Below, one piece after another: positions 1-7,557 of a stretch of 32,114 nucleotides of DNA. Under the pieces are notes generated by a model. That model saw only the letters and a program-made list of their open reading frames with translations, made no database searches and was not told the origin of the DNA. A program made the translations under genes and the position numbers. This DNA comes from CAYJAD01 sp964370675 (GTDB taxonomy: Bacteria > Desulfobacterota > Desulfovibrionia > Desulfovibrionales > Desulfovibrionaceae). The DNA lies in assembly GCA_964370675.1 (NCBI GenBank), contig CAYJKC010000023.1, positions 1-32,114 on the forward strand, written 5' to 3'. The first letter of the stretch is position 1. The number at the start of each line of letters is the position of its first letter.

Positions 1-16
1 GTAGTGTTGCCAAATA

Positions 17-59
17 AAGGGACTGCCTTATGGTGTTAATTAAATTAAGACAGTCCCTT
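17..59 (-). terminator. Hairpin, probable terminator reading leftward
   Basis: Arms at 17-30 and 46-59 are complementary over 14 positions around a 15-nt loop. The single non-Watson-Crick position is C/A in a plus-strand RNA but a G-U wobble in a minus-strand RNA, and the minus-strand transcript continues into TTTATTT. This favours a minus-strand terminator. It lies just past the end of the open stretch at 88-333. A gene left of the window edge could also use it in the other direction. Confidence 0.5.
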
Positions 60-87
60 GGTTTGCGTAGTGGCTAAACGATATTAT

Positions 88-333
88 TTAATTATAGTTT
101 AAACTTAAAAACCAAGGCGTTTTTCCATAGAAAAGTTTTGGTTTTTCTTTTTGTGCAAAGGTGCTCTCAAAACTATCAACACCCACACAGTCATAGGCGT
201 GATACTGACCAAGGTGGGCACAACGACATTCCCCACAACAAAGTTTTGCTTTGTTTGGATGAAAGCAGTGGAGAGCGTTTCGCCAATTCTGTTTGGCAAA
301 ACAGGAGGCGGATGTAATTGAAGAAAAAAATTT
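88..333 (-). pseudogene. Cysteine-rich open stretch without start codon, possible gene remnant
   Basis: This frame is open for 81 codons, from just after stops at 334-336 and beyond to a TAA at 88-90. It contains no ATG, GTG or TTG in its upstream half, so an intact gene would need a rare start such as ATT at 316-318. The product looks protein-like: a cluster reading CCGECRCAHLGQYHAYDCVG is followed by a hydrophilic tail ending KTPWFLSLNYN. A terminator-like hairpin lies just downstream. Upstream it runs head-on into the trmO promoter and start. I recognise no family. It may be the 3' remnant of a gene truncated when trmO was placed here, a small metal-binding protein with an odd start, or chance. 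Confidence 0.25.
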
Positions 334-346
334 TTACTATTACGAT
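318..346 (+). promoter_or_regulatory. Candidate sigma-70 promoter for trmO
   Basis: TTGAAG at 318-323 is separated by 17 nt from TACGAT at 341-346 (4 of 6 consensus positions in each box). The -10 element lies 27 nt before the ATG of trmO, leaving room for the AAAGGAG ribosome binding site at 363-369. This is seen in the sequence only; the region is AT-rich, so a chance match is possible. Confidence 0.35.
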
Positions 347-373
347 CTTTTATTATTATGCAAAGGAGCATAT

Positions 374-766
374 ATGTTAAAATTTATTGGAGAAATTAAA
401 ACGCCTTATGCAACCGTGGATGACTGCCCTCGTAATATTAGTACTGATGGCCCATCATGTGCATTAGTCCTCTATGAACAATACCAAGCCGGCTTAAGGG
501 GCTTACATGCAGGTGACAAAATTTTGATTTTATATTGGTTAAATCTCTCTGAAGAAGCTTCTATGGAGCAAAGTAATCCCAGTGATACAACAAAAAGAGG
601 TGTTTTTTCTTTACGCTCCCCTCATCGTCCTAACCCCATAGGGGCTGCGGTGGTAAAAATTGAAAATATCAATGAAAATATGATAGATGTAAAAGGACTG
701 GATTGTGTTAATGGCACCAAACTTTTAGATATAAAGCCAGCCATCATGGATGAGTTAGGAAAGTAG
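374..766 (+). CDS. trmO: TrmO-like tRNA methyltransferase (YaeB/TsaA family), short form
   Basis: This is a 130-residue protein of the TrmO/YaeB/VirR family. E. coli TrmO uses S-adenosylmethionine to N6-methylate t6A37 of tRNA-Thr(GGU). The family signature RSPHRPNPIG is at residues 81-90, and the protein ends with the usual DIKP segment (119-122). It has only the N-terminal SAM-binding beta-barrel; E. coli TrmO is about 235 residues, so the C-terminal extension is missing, as in shorter homologues. I chose the ATG at 374 because an AAAGGAG motif precedes it by a few bases. A start at 293 would add 27 residues unlike the family and would run through the promoter-like site. It is convergent with ssb and shares a hairpin with it. 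The family is clear; the exact tRNA substrate is inferred. Confidence 0.87.
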   Translation: MLKFIGEIKTPYATVDDCPRNISTDGPSCALVLYEQYQAGLRGLHAGDKILILYWLNLSEEASMEQSNPSDTTKRGVFSLRSPHRPNPIGAAVVKIENINENMIDVKGLDCVNGTKLLDIKPAIMDELGK

Positions 767-820
767 CATTTATCGTTAGAACACATCTCATAATTTTGGA
801 TAAGCTGTATTACTATAAAC

Positions 821-854
821 AAAACTTCCCCGAGTTTAACCTTGAGGAAGTTTT
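821..854. terminator. Bidirectional terminator between trmO and ssb
   Basis: A 9-bp perfect outer stem (821-829 with 846-854) continues past one mismatch into a 4-bp inner stem around TTTAAC. It stands between convergent genes. The plus direction runs into GTAATAAAAAT and the minus direction into GTTTATAG, so it can end transcripts from both sides. Confidence 0.6.
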
Positions 855-883
855 GTAATAAAAATATAAAACTAAAATTTATT

Positions 884-1381
884 TTAAAAAGGTATATCGT
901 CCATGCCACTAGCTTCTGAAGGGAAGGCTGGGCCTAGGTCTTCGTTTTGGTTTTGTGGGCGGCTCTTATTTTGGTTATAGCTACCTTGATTATTTTGATT
1001 ATAGTTATTTTGGCTAGGTTGGCTTGGGTAGTTAGGGCTTGCGCCATCTTCTCCACCGCGGCGATCTAGAAATTGAACTCGTTGCGCTCTAATTTCTGTG
1101 GTATAGCGATCTTGCCCCTGTTGGTCTTGCCATTTGCGGGTATTGATACTGCCTTCAACATATACCAAGCTGCCTTTACGTAAGTAGGTGGCACAATTTT
1201 CAGCGGCACGTTGAAATACTGATACACGATGCCATTCAGTACGATCAACTTTATTGCCGTCGCGGTCTTGGTAGGATTCAGATGTAGCGATGTTAAGGTT
1301 ACAAAGTGGTACACCGCTTTGAGTATATTTTAATTCTGGGTCTTGACCTAATCGTCCGATAATCATGGCTTTGTTTAACAT
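884..1381 (-). CDS. ssb: Single-stranded DNA-binding protein
   Basis: This 165-residue SSB coats single-stranded DNA in replication, recombination and repair. The N-terminal OB fold covers about residues 1-110 (it starts MLNKAMIIGRLGQDPELKY and includes EWHRVSVF and KGSLVYVEGS). A low-complexity linker rich in N, Q, S and Y follows. The protein ends in the acidic tip MDDIPF, which in this family docks SSB partner proteins. I start it at the ATG at 1381, preceded by GGAG; an in-frame ATG at 1402 would add seven residues (MHVYGEA) not typical of the family. It is the last gene of a run that starts with accC, 23 nt after the preceding gene, so it may be co-transcribed with fatty-acid genes or have its own promoter within them. 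Confidence 0.95.
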   Translation of the reverse strand: MLNKAMIIGRLGQDPELKYTQSGVPLCNLNIATSESYQDRDGNKVDRTEWHRVSVFQRAAENCATYLRKGSLVYVEGSINTRKWQDQQGQDRYTTEIRAQRVQFLDRRGGEDGASPNYPSQPSQNNYNQNNQGSYNQNKSRPQNQNEDLGPAFPSEASGMDDIPF

Positions 1382-1404
1382 GGCTTCTCCATAAACATGC
1401 AAGA

Positions 1405-1740
1405 TTAAATAAAGTCTTGCTCTAAAGAATTAAGTATATCTTCCAATTGTTCGCTAAGCTCATGTGCTTTACGCGGCTCCCAATTGGCAAGTGCATTTTC
1501 TAAATTGCGCATAGTTTCAACGGCCTTAATAATGTTTGGCCCAAGTTTTTCTTTGCGTTCCGCTTGCCAAGGCATAAACTGTAAACCATCTCCTAGGCAT
1601 TGGACCATTTCAAGAACGCCCTGCTTAGGATGTTTATGTGGAATATTAAAAGCAAATTCGTTAAGCTTTGGCCAGAGTTTTTTTAGTAGTGCTTCATTCC
1701 AAGTAACTGCACTAACTCTTATTTGCAAAGCTTTGCCCAT
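1405..1740 (-). CDS. Conserved-looking protein of unknown function (111 aa)
   Basis: I do not recognise a family. The product is soluble, without signal peptide or membrane segment. It has several Trp residues (WNEALLKKLWPKLNEF near the N terminus, FMPWQAERKEKLG in the middle) and a likely helical C-terminal half rich in Glu, Leu and Asn. It starts one base after the stop of the biotin-attachment gene (TAA T ATG), so translation is very probably coupled, and it ends 23 nt before ssb. This tight position between an acetyl-CoA carboxylase gene and ssb is good evidence that it is a real gene. Function cannot be inferred from position alone. Confidence 0.75.
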   Translation of the reverse strand: MGKALQIRVSAVTWNEALLKKLWPKLNEFAFNIPHKHPKQGVLEMVQCLGDGLQFMPWQAERKEKLGPNIIKAVETMRNLENALANWEPRKAHELSEQLEDILNSLEQDFI

Positions 1741-1741
1741 A

Positions 1742-2389
1742 TTACACTTCTTTCCATTCTGTTTGCACGCGCATAACTACTTCTTCAATGGCACTAAGCT
1801 GGTCTGGAGGGCAGATGCCTATGAGGGGCTGCCCTGCGTCAATATTTTCTGTATGTTTGAAGTATACTGCATAGATAACTCCACTAGGACCAGAGTAGTG
1901 GAGGGGGGCTTCGCGCTTCATGCGTGACATAATGAACAGTTCCATACCTTCATGAATAGAAAGTGATTGTGCACCTGATGCGCGAATTTTTTTATCAACT
2001 TCTGGTGTAAAGTAATATTTGGCGCGTTCTGGGGCCACAAAAAGGTGTAGAGCGCGTTTGAGTATTTTTTGTTGCACTTCTGCCTTGCTTAGTGGGTGGC
2101 GCAAGGTAACAAGGTTAGTACCAGATTGAACAAATTTACCCTCTAAATCCTTGTTTATGGAACAAATTTCGCCTTTTTCTGGTGCATATATGGGTTTTGG
2201 ATTATGTTCACGCTCAATGGTTAGCAACAGTGAGCCAGGTTTTTCTTTCCAAATGCCTTGAGGTCCGTGTACTGAGCTACCTTTATCTAGGTTAGCAAAG
2301 GTAACAACACCCGTATGAGGGGCTTTAATATGTACTTCTTCATAGGGTGAAGATTTTATTTCATCTAATAATGCGGTTACATCTAGCAT
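1742..2389 (-). CDS. Biotin/lipoyl-attachment protein, probable carboxylase carrier
   Basis: This 215-residue protein seems to hold two biotinyl/lipoyl-like halves. The first, about residues 20-100, includes KAPHTGVVTFAN and IYAPEKGEICSI. The second, about residues 145-193, includes SRMKRE followed by SGPSGVIYAVY and IDAGQPLIGI, which aligns with the hammerhead fold of BCCP. K158 in MSRMKRE sits where the biotinylated lysine of the usual EAMKM motif sits, but flanking residues differ. It lies directly downstream of the carboxyltransferase (15 nt) and biotin carboxylase genes. The likely role is to carry carboxybiotin between the two enzymes in malonyl-CoA synthesis. That role rests on neighbourhood and fold pattern; biotinylation of this variant motif is inference. 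Confidence 0.75.
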   Translation of the reverse strand: MLDVTALLDEIKSSPYEEVHIKAPHTGVVTFANLDKGSSVHGPQGIWKEKPGSLLLTIEREHNPKPIYAPEKGEICSINKDLEGKFVQSGTNLVTLRHPLSKAEVQQKILKRALHLFVAPERAKYYFTPEVDKKIRASGAQSLSIHEGMELFIMSRMKREAPLHYSGPSGVIYAVYFKHTENIDAGQPLIGICPPDQLSAIEEVVMRVQTEWKEV

Positions 2390-2404
2390 AATATTTCCTA
2401 GGTC

Positions 2405-4657
2405 TTAGCGATAATATACATTGCGCCCACCAATAGTTAATAGGGCTTGTTTGAGGTTTGCGCGTACATGACGACGATCCCAAATACCTTGAATATGACC
2501 GCGTGAGAGGGCATTGTTTGAGCGGTGATAACGTGGGGGAATGTCTATGCCTGTGGTTTCTTTGATAACTCCAGGACCGGCAAATCCAATATTGGATGAG
2601 CGTATGGCAAATTGATAGGGTGAGCAACCAAGGAAGCTTGCTACAGGTCCGGCAAAGGAGTTAGTGTCGTATAATACAAGATATAGTCCGCCACTTTCAA
2701 CATAGCGGCGCACAGCTACGGTGCAGCGTGGCATTTGTATAACGCCGTGAGTTCCTTCTTGTATTCGTATGCCAGCCGTACCGTGTACGTAAGCTATGAA
2801 GGGATAGCGTTTTTTCATGGCAAGTTCGGCAGCTTCGACAAATTTTTGTCCTTCAGCTGCGCCAACAGAGCCACCGCGAAATGTTCCCATAAGCATGGCT
2901 ACAACAATTTTAACTCCATCAATGCAGGCTTCAAAGGTCATGCAGCCGCTTTTGGAGCCGGTTTTTTTCTGTGCTTCATGAATACGGTCATCGAAGTTCT
3001 CAAAATTTAAGGGATTGCCAGCTTCAATGGCATTATTAAATTCGTAAACTGAACCTTTATCAAATACGTTTTGCACATACCACTCTGGTTCCATAGGGAA
3101 GTGATGCCCGCATGAACTGCACACACCTGCAAATTCAGCAAAAAGGTCAGGTCCCCATAAATCGAGACAACCTAACTTACTGGCGTTGGGGCAGGTGAGG
3201 GTGCGGTCAATTTTATAGCGTGGAGAAATATAGTTCCAGCGTTTACGATGTCCGGCTTCATTCCAAGAAGAAAGCTTGGTTAGCTCCTCAATGGCTGTGG
3301 TGGTGGCATGTTTATTTGAAGCGCGGGTAATTTTTTTCCATGGAGCAAACAAACGCGATTTGAATAAATGCCATTCGCTATCAATTTCTTCCACAAAAAA
3401 AGTAATTTTGCGTCTGTGTCTGCTATAGAAATCGTATTTTATTCTATTCCAACGAGTGAGCATAGCACCCATTACATTGCGCCACCATTTGGAATACCAA
3501 GGTCGTCTGTCACGACAGGCTGTGCTGGAAAGCTTTAAATATTTGAATTGTCTATTACGTACTAATCTATCTTTATCGGCTGTAGAAAGGCCCCAGCGTA
3601 AGTATAGTTCATCAAGGTTTAAGTCAGGTTTGCGGCGTCTTGAAAGGGCAAGACCACGTAAGCCTGGCATTTTGCGAGTTGATATAACCACCTCGTCGGT
3701 AGCACGGAGTATTTCTTGGCGCAGATTTCTATAAAAGTCAAAATGCATTGGTCTTGCACCAAGGGTGGGTTCTTCAATAACTTTATCAATATATCCAAAG
3801 CTTAGATTGTCTTGAGCAGTAATTTTTAAAGATTCGGCGCAAAATTCGATAAGCTCTGGGCTTGCACGCTCGCCTTCTTTGATGCGTCCTTCAATGGCAG
3901 CAGCCCCTTCAGGAGAAATAACAGAATAATAGCCATGTGATAGCATAAGCCTTTTATCGGCAAGACCAATGGCTTCTGCTCCGCCGGATCCACCTTCAGA
4001 AATGACAGCAACAATAGGTACGCGCAACTTTGCCATACCATAGATATTGCGAGCAATTTGCTGGGCAGCACCTGGATAATCCTCTACAGGATAGGAACCT
4101 GGAGTAAACACAAATGTATGTATTGGGATGCCCTCAGCTTCAGCAACTCGCATATATTGTAGTGCTTTTGCATTCCCCCAAGGTTTAACCGAGCCACCAT
4201 TGCGAAATTCTGCTCCATGTCCTTTTTCTTGACCTATAACCATTACTGATTGATTATAGGTTTTTTTGCCACGTTTACGCGTGATAATGGCCCTTGCAAT
4301 GAGCATGCTTGGGTCAATGCTGTATTCGTCTTGTCCGCCAATCTCGGTAAAATTATCATAAACATTTTCTAAAATATCGCGCAAACAAATGCGTTGGGGG
4401 TGGCGTACAATACGCACCTTATCCATGGCAGTAAGTCCAGCTTCAAGCTTACGCTCCATGAAGAAAAAAAGCTCTTCAAGGGTTAATATTTCAGTATTTA
4501 TATCTTGGCAGCTATCTTCAGCAATGCGGGTGTTAAGTTGTTCAAGTTTTTCGCGTAAAAGATCTACCTTATCTTGATGCTTGTGAGCAAAGATATCTTG
4601 GGTATATACAAGACGATCATTTAGGCTTTGAAGACGTTTTTCATAAGAAGTATTCAT
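2405..4657 (-). CDS. Acetyl-CoA carboxylase carboxyltransferase, alpha-beta fusion
   Basis: This 750-residue single chain carries both carboxyltransferase subunits. Residues about 35-325 are AccA-like (VRHPQR at 84-89, GGSGGAEAIGLAD at 222-234, YYSVISPEG at 243-251). Residues about 487-750 are AccD-like with a probable zinc site C489, C497, C513, C516 and the segments GCMTFEACIDG and GTFRGGSVGAAEG. The order is alpha then beta. Residues about 330-485 form a long linker very rich in Arg, Lys and Trp that I cannot assign. The enzyme transfers the carboxyl group from carboxybiotin to acetyl-CoA. It starts at an ATG with AAAGG upstream, 18 nt after accC. E. coli encodes accA and accD as separate genes; the fusion is a feature I associate with Desulfovibrio-type bacteria. 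Confidence 0.9.
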   Translation of the reverse strand: MNTSYEKRLQSLNDRLVYTQDIFAHKHQDKVDLLREKLEQLNTRIAEDSCQDINTEILTLEELFFFMERKLEAGLTAMDKVRIVRHPQRICLRDILENVYDNFTEIGGQDEYSIDPSMLIARAIITRKRGKKTYNQSVMVIGQEKGHGAEFRNGGSVKPWGNAKALQYMRVAEAEGIPIHTFVFTPGSYPVEDYPGAAQQIARNIYGMAKLRVPIVAVISEGGSGGAEAIGLADKRLMLSHGYYSVISPEGAAAIEGRIKEGERASPELIEFCAESLKITAQDNLSFGYIDKVIEEPTLGARPMHFDFYRNLRQEILRATDEVVISTRKMPGLRGLALSRRRKPDLNLDELYLRWGLSTADKDRLVRNRQFKYLKLSSTACRDRRPWYSKWWRNVMGAMLTRWNRIKYDFYSRHRRKITFFVEEIDSEWHLFKSRLFAPWKKITRASNKHATTTAIEELTKLSSWNEAGHRKRWNYISPRYKIDRTLTCPNASKLGCLDLWGPDLFAEFAGVCSSCGHHFPMEPEWYVQNVFDKGSVYEFNNAIEAGNPLNFENFDDRIHEAQKKTGSKSGCMTFEACIDGVKIVVAMLMGTFRGGSVGAAEGQKFVEAAELAMKKRYPFIAYVHGTAGIRIQEGTHGVIQMPRCTVAVRRYVESGGLYLVLYDTNSFAGPVASFLGCSPYQFAIRSSNIGFAGPGVIKETTGIDIPPRYHRSNNALSRGHIQGIWDRRHVRANLKQALLTIGGRNVYYR

Positions 4658-4675
4658 GCTTAACCTTTGTATATG

Positions 4676-6103
4676 CTAAAATCGTAAAATACGATCAGTA
4701 TTAGTACGTAAAAAATCTATATTGGACTTAAGGGCATCATTTGCATTATTATGCCCTTGTAGAGTTAGTTCATTTAAAAATTGCTTTCCACGCGCTTTTA
4801 CTTCATCTATGGTTTTACCCCACACAATGCCAAGAGCAAGGTTTGGGTCAAATTCTGTTGGTATTTCATATGCTTTGTCGGTAGGGACGTGAGTGTGCAT
4901 GATTAGCCAGTCTTGTTTTTTCCAGCCAAACTTTTCAATTTTACCAACCCATGGTGTAAAGCGATTGTCAGGGTCTTCGGCTATGAGGCGATATTCAATG
5001 CCCGTACCTACAAAGGAAATATCTTCTTGAGTATAGCCAAGTTCTTCTCCAAGACCAATGCGTATTTGCTCGGCAATAAGGTCTACATCACCAAGAGCAA
5101 TGCGATCTTTAACCTTTGAGATGCGAGCAGAAACACCATTTTCTACCTGAATACGTGTATTAACTTCCATGAGGAAAGGCTCACCATCGCGAGTAACAAT
5201 CCACTCCCATGTGCCCACATTGTCATAGCCAACTTGGCGAGCCATGGTTAAGGAATAGTGGGTAATATCATGTAAAACCTTGGCAGCATCAAATGAATAT
5301 TCAATATTTTCAGGGTCAAAACCGGGAGCTATTTCAATACGCTTTTGCAAGCCTGTAGATTGAATAGAACAATTGCGTGTGCCAAAATGCACAGGATTTT
5401 TACCAGATCTGTCAGAAACGATTTGCACTTCTAAGTGGTTAAAATCGGTAATTCTTTGCTCAATGAGCACACCCTCATCTTTAAACTGGCGTAAGGCATA
5501 GTTGCGGATGCGGCGATATACGGAACGAAAGTTATCAATATCATATACTTCTTCAATTCCCATACCTCCGCCACCGGCAGAAGCCTTAACAAGCACTAGG
5601 GGTTGCTTTACTCCGCGCTGCACTTGAAAGTCAAAAACAGAACGTGCAACTTTTTCGGCTTCTTGCTCGTCATAAATGGGGCGATCAGAGCCAGGCACAG
5701 TGGGTACGTTGAGACTGCGAGCTAGACGTTTTGTATTAATCTTATCACCAAGTTCGCGGATAATTTTCCAAGAAGGTCCAATAAAGATAAGCTTTCTGGT
5801 CCGCTTGGTTACACGTCTTGCAAAGCGAAAATCCTCAGCAAAAAAGCCATAACCGGGGTGTATGGCTGTACAACCGGCATCATCGGCTACTGCCATAATT
5901 TCATTGGCATCGTGATAGGATGATACTTGATATAAACTCTTGCTTTTACCAAGCTCTTTTGCAAGGCGTACATGACCTGAGGCATGGTCTTCAGAAGTAT
6001 AAATACAAGTAAAGGGCACACCAAGTTTGTGACATGCCCGTACAATGCGTAATGCAATTTCGCCTCGGTTTGCCACCAAGACTTTATGATCCTTTAACTC
6101 CAT
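4676..6103 (-). CDS. accC: Biotin carboxylase (acetyl-CoA carboxylase subunit), divergent
   Basis: This is a 475-residue ATP-grasp biotin carboxylase: it carboxylates carrier-bound biotin with ATP and bicarbonate. Visible landmarks are NRGEIALRI at 12-20, HPGYGFFAE at 82-90, the nucleotide-binding loop KASAGGGGMG at 173-182, and EVNTRIQVE at 313-321 with the catalytic-type Glu, Asn and Arg. After RIQVE the usual HPVTE is replaced by NGVSA, and about nine extra residues (SKVKDRIALG region, 329-338) precede the LIAEQIRIG helix, so the biotin-side loop differs from the E. coli enzyme. It is the first gene of the carboxylase operon; the ATG has GAGGG five to six bases upstream. Carboxylase function is strongly supported by the fused carboxyltransferase and carrier gene downstream. 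Pyruvate carboxylase is less likely, since there is no carboxyltransferase domain of that type. Confidence 0.87.
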   Translation of the reverse strand: MELKDHKVLVANRGEIALRIVRACHKLGVPFTCIYTSEDHASGHVRLAKELGKSKSLYQVSSYHDANEIMAVADDAGCTAIHPGYGFFAEDFRFARRVTKRTRKLIFIGPSWKIIRELGDKINTKRLARSLNVPTVPGSDRPIYDEQEAEKVARSVFDFQVQRGVKQPLVLVKASAGGGGMGIEEVYDIDNFRSVYRRIRNYALRQFKDEGVLIEQRITDFNHLEVQIVSDRSGKNPVHFGTRNCSIQSTGLQKRIEIAPGFDPENIEYSFDAAKVLHDITHYSLTMARQVGYDNVGTWEWIVTRDGEPFLMEVNTRIQVENGVSARISKVKDRIALGDVDLIAEQIRIGLGEELGYTQEDISFVGTGIEYRLIAEDPDNRFTPWVGKIEKFGWKKQDWLIMHTHVPTDKAYEIPTEFDPNLALGIVWGKTIDEVKARGKQFLNELTLQGHNNANDALKSNIDFLRTNTDRILRF

Positions 6104-6198
6104 TTTTTCCCTCTTAACCGAATATTTACATAATACTACAAAGTGTTGTAAATAAAATACCCATTAAAATGGGTGCATTAATGTTATTGTGGTGATGT

Positions 6199-6573
6199 TT
6201 AAGCCCGATTTAGAGCAATGATACGTTTTTGGATTTCCAATACAAGCTTATCAAGGGCATATTCTTGCTTTTCTGTAAGTTTTTCAAAAGAGCAGGCAAC
6301 TATGCTATTGGAGGTAATGCGCACCAAGCGTGCATCAATACCTGAAATAATAGCGCGCCCCTTTACTTCAAGTTGTATCCTTAAGCGCTCTCCAACAGAC
6401 CATGGTACATTATTCATTCTAAACGCACATCCTGTAACGCTAATGTCTGCAAGGTTATAACAGCGACTTTCTTTGTTTATCCTTGCTTCAATGCCATACA
6501 CATGCGCTCTATATGAGTGCCTATTGATGTTATCGTCATCATTAATGGAAAAATCGTATTGTTTACTTGCCAT
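6199..6573 (-). CDS. Single-domain PilZ protein, probable c-di-GMP receptor
   Basis: This 124-residue protein consists of one PilZ domain. The two c-di-GMP-binding motifs are complete: RHSYR (R18, R22) and DISVTG (D43, S45, G48). PilZ proteins bind cyclic di-GMP and pass the signal on to motility, secretion or polysaccharide machinery by protein contact. No other domain or signal peptide is visible. It lies 247 nt downstream of motB on the same strand, which makes a link to flagellar motor control reasonable but unproven; the gap may contain its own promoter. The start ATG has only a weak purine-rich region before it. The family call is firm; the target is unknown. Confidence 0.88.
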   Translation of the reverse strand: MASKQYDFSINDDDNINRHSYRAHVYGIEARINKESRCYNLADISVTGCAFRMNNVPWSVGERLRIQLEVKGRAIISGIDARLVRITSNSIVACSFEKLTEKQEYALDKLVLEIQKRIIALNRA

Positions 6574-6820
6574 AGTTCATACTCTAAATTTTATGTCGAA
6601 CATAATAACTAGGGTTTTATACTAAATAAATTTAATTAAGCCGTACAACTAATAATGTCATTATACTTTATGCCAACTCTCAATACCCTTTGTTAGCAAA
6701 TAAGGCAAGAGCAAAGAGTATACTTTGCTAAGCTATTTTTACTTTTTAATGAAGGTATTTATGTGTTTAAGAACATTAATGTGAAAAAAATTTTTCCTTT
6801 TTACAGTGGCATTATTGCAT

Positions 6821-7555
6821 TTATTGATTTTTAGTTATCTCACGTTTTAAAGAAAACTCAACACGGCGATTTTTTGCGCGATTTTCTTCTGTATTATTAG
6901 GGAGTAGTGGATTTAGAGCGCCAAGACCTGTTGCAGTCATGCGCTCTGGGTCAACACCCTTTGCAAGTAAATAGCGCAAAACATTCACTGCTCGTAATGC
7001 AGACAGCTCCCACGCATCCTTAAATCTACTATTGGGACCTAAGGGTGTATCATCAGTATAACCGCGAATATCTACAGTTTGTTCACGGCGTTGAACAAAA
7101 ATATCTTTTAATATATTAAGGACTTTTTCACTTTCAGCATTAAGTTCAGCACTGCCTTGTGCAAAGAGTATCTTTGCAGGTAGGCGCAAGGTAATTGTGC
7201 CCTCATCAAGTACGGCACTAACTTGTCCATCCATACCATTTTTTACTAAGAAACTTTTGATTTCATTAAATGTTTGAGTTTGCGCTTCAATAAGTTCTTT
7301 GCGCATTTTGACTTCTTCTTGCTTAGAGCCTTCTGTACCTACGGGCTTATCGTGAGCTAAACTTGCTTTGTCGCCACCAAGAGCACCTTTGATGGACCCC
7401 ACCGTGGCAAGAAATTTTGATTGCTCAATACTGGATAGGGAAAAGAGCAAAATAAAAAACACCAGTAAGAGCATGCTTATGTCTGCAAACGTCGCAAGCC
7501 AGCCTTCCCCTTCTTCGACATCATCGTCGTCACTTTGTATGGGCTCATTACTCAT
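6821..7555 (-). CDS. motB: Flagellar motor stator protein MotB
   Basis: This 244-residue MotB has an N-terminal cytoplasmic tail, one membrane helix (about 21-42) with the proton-path aspartate D25 in the context WLATFADISMLL, a plug/linker region, and a C-terminal OmpA-like peptidoglycan-binding domain (about 110-240, with RGYTDDTPLGP, ELSALRAVNVLRYL and ENRAKNRRVEF). It anchors the stator to the cell wall while MotA engages the rotor. It starts two bases after the motA stop codon. The OmpA domain by itself would also fit other envelope proteins, but the helix motif and motA partner settle the call. Confidence 0.93.
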   Translation of the reverse strand: MSNEPIQSDDDDVEEGEGWLATFADISMLLLVFFILLFSLSSIEQSKFLATVGSIKGALGGDKASLAHDKPVGTEGSKQEEVKMRKELIEAQTQTFNEIKSFLVKNGMDGQVSAVLDEGTITLRLPAKILFAQGSAELNAESEKVLNILKDIFVQRREQTVDIRGYTDDTPLGPNSRFKDAWELSALRAVNVLRYLLAKGVDPERMTATGLGALNPLLPNNTEENRAKNRRVEFSLKREITKNQ

Positions 7556-7557
7556 GG

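Noticed and set aside
105..371. 88-residue minus-strand frame starting at an ATG at 371.
   Set aside because: It overlaps the trmO start and binding site antisense, and its residues look less protein-like than the neighbouring Cys-rich frame.
6710..6729. 7-bp hairpin between PilZ and motB genes as the motB terminator.
   Set aside because: It is about 90 nt after the motB stop, short, and not followed by a T-run on the minus strand.
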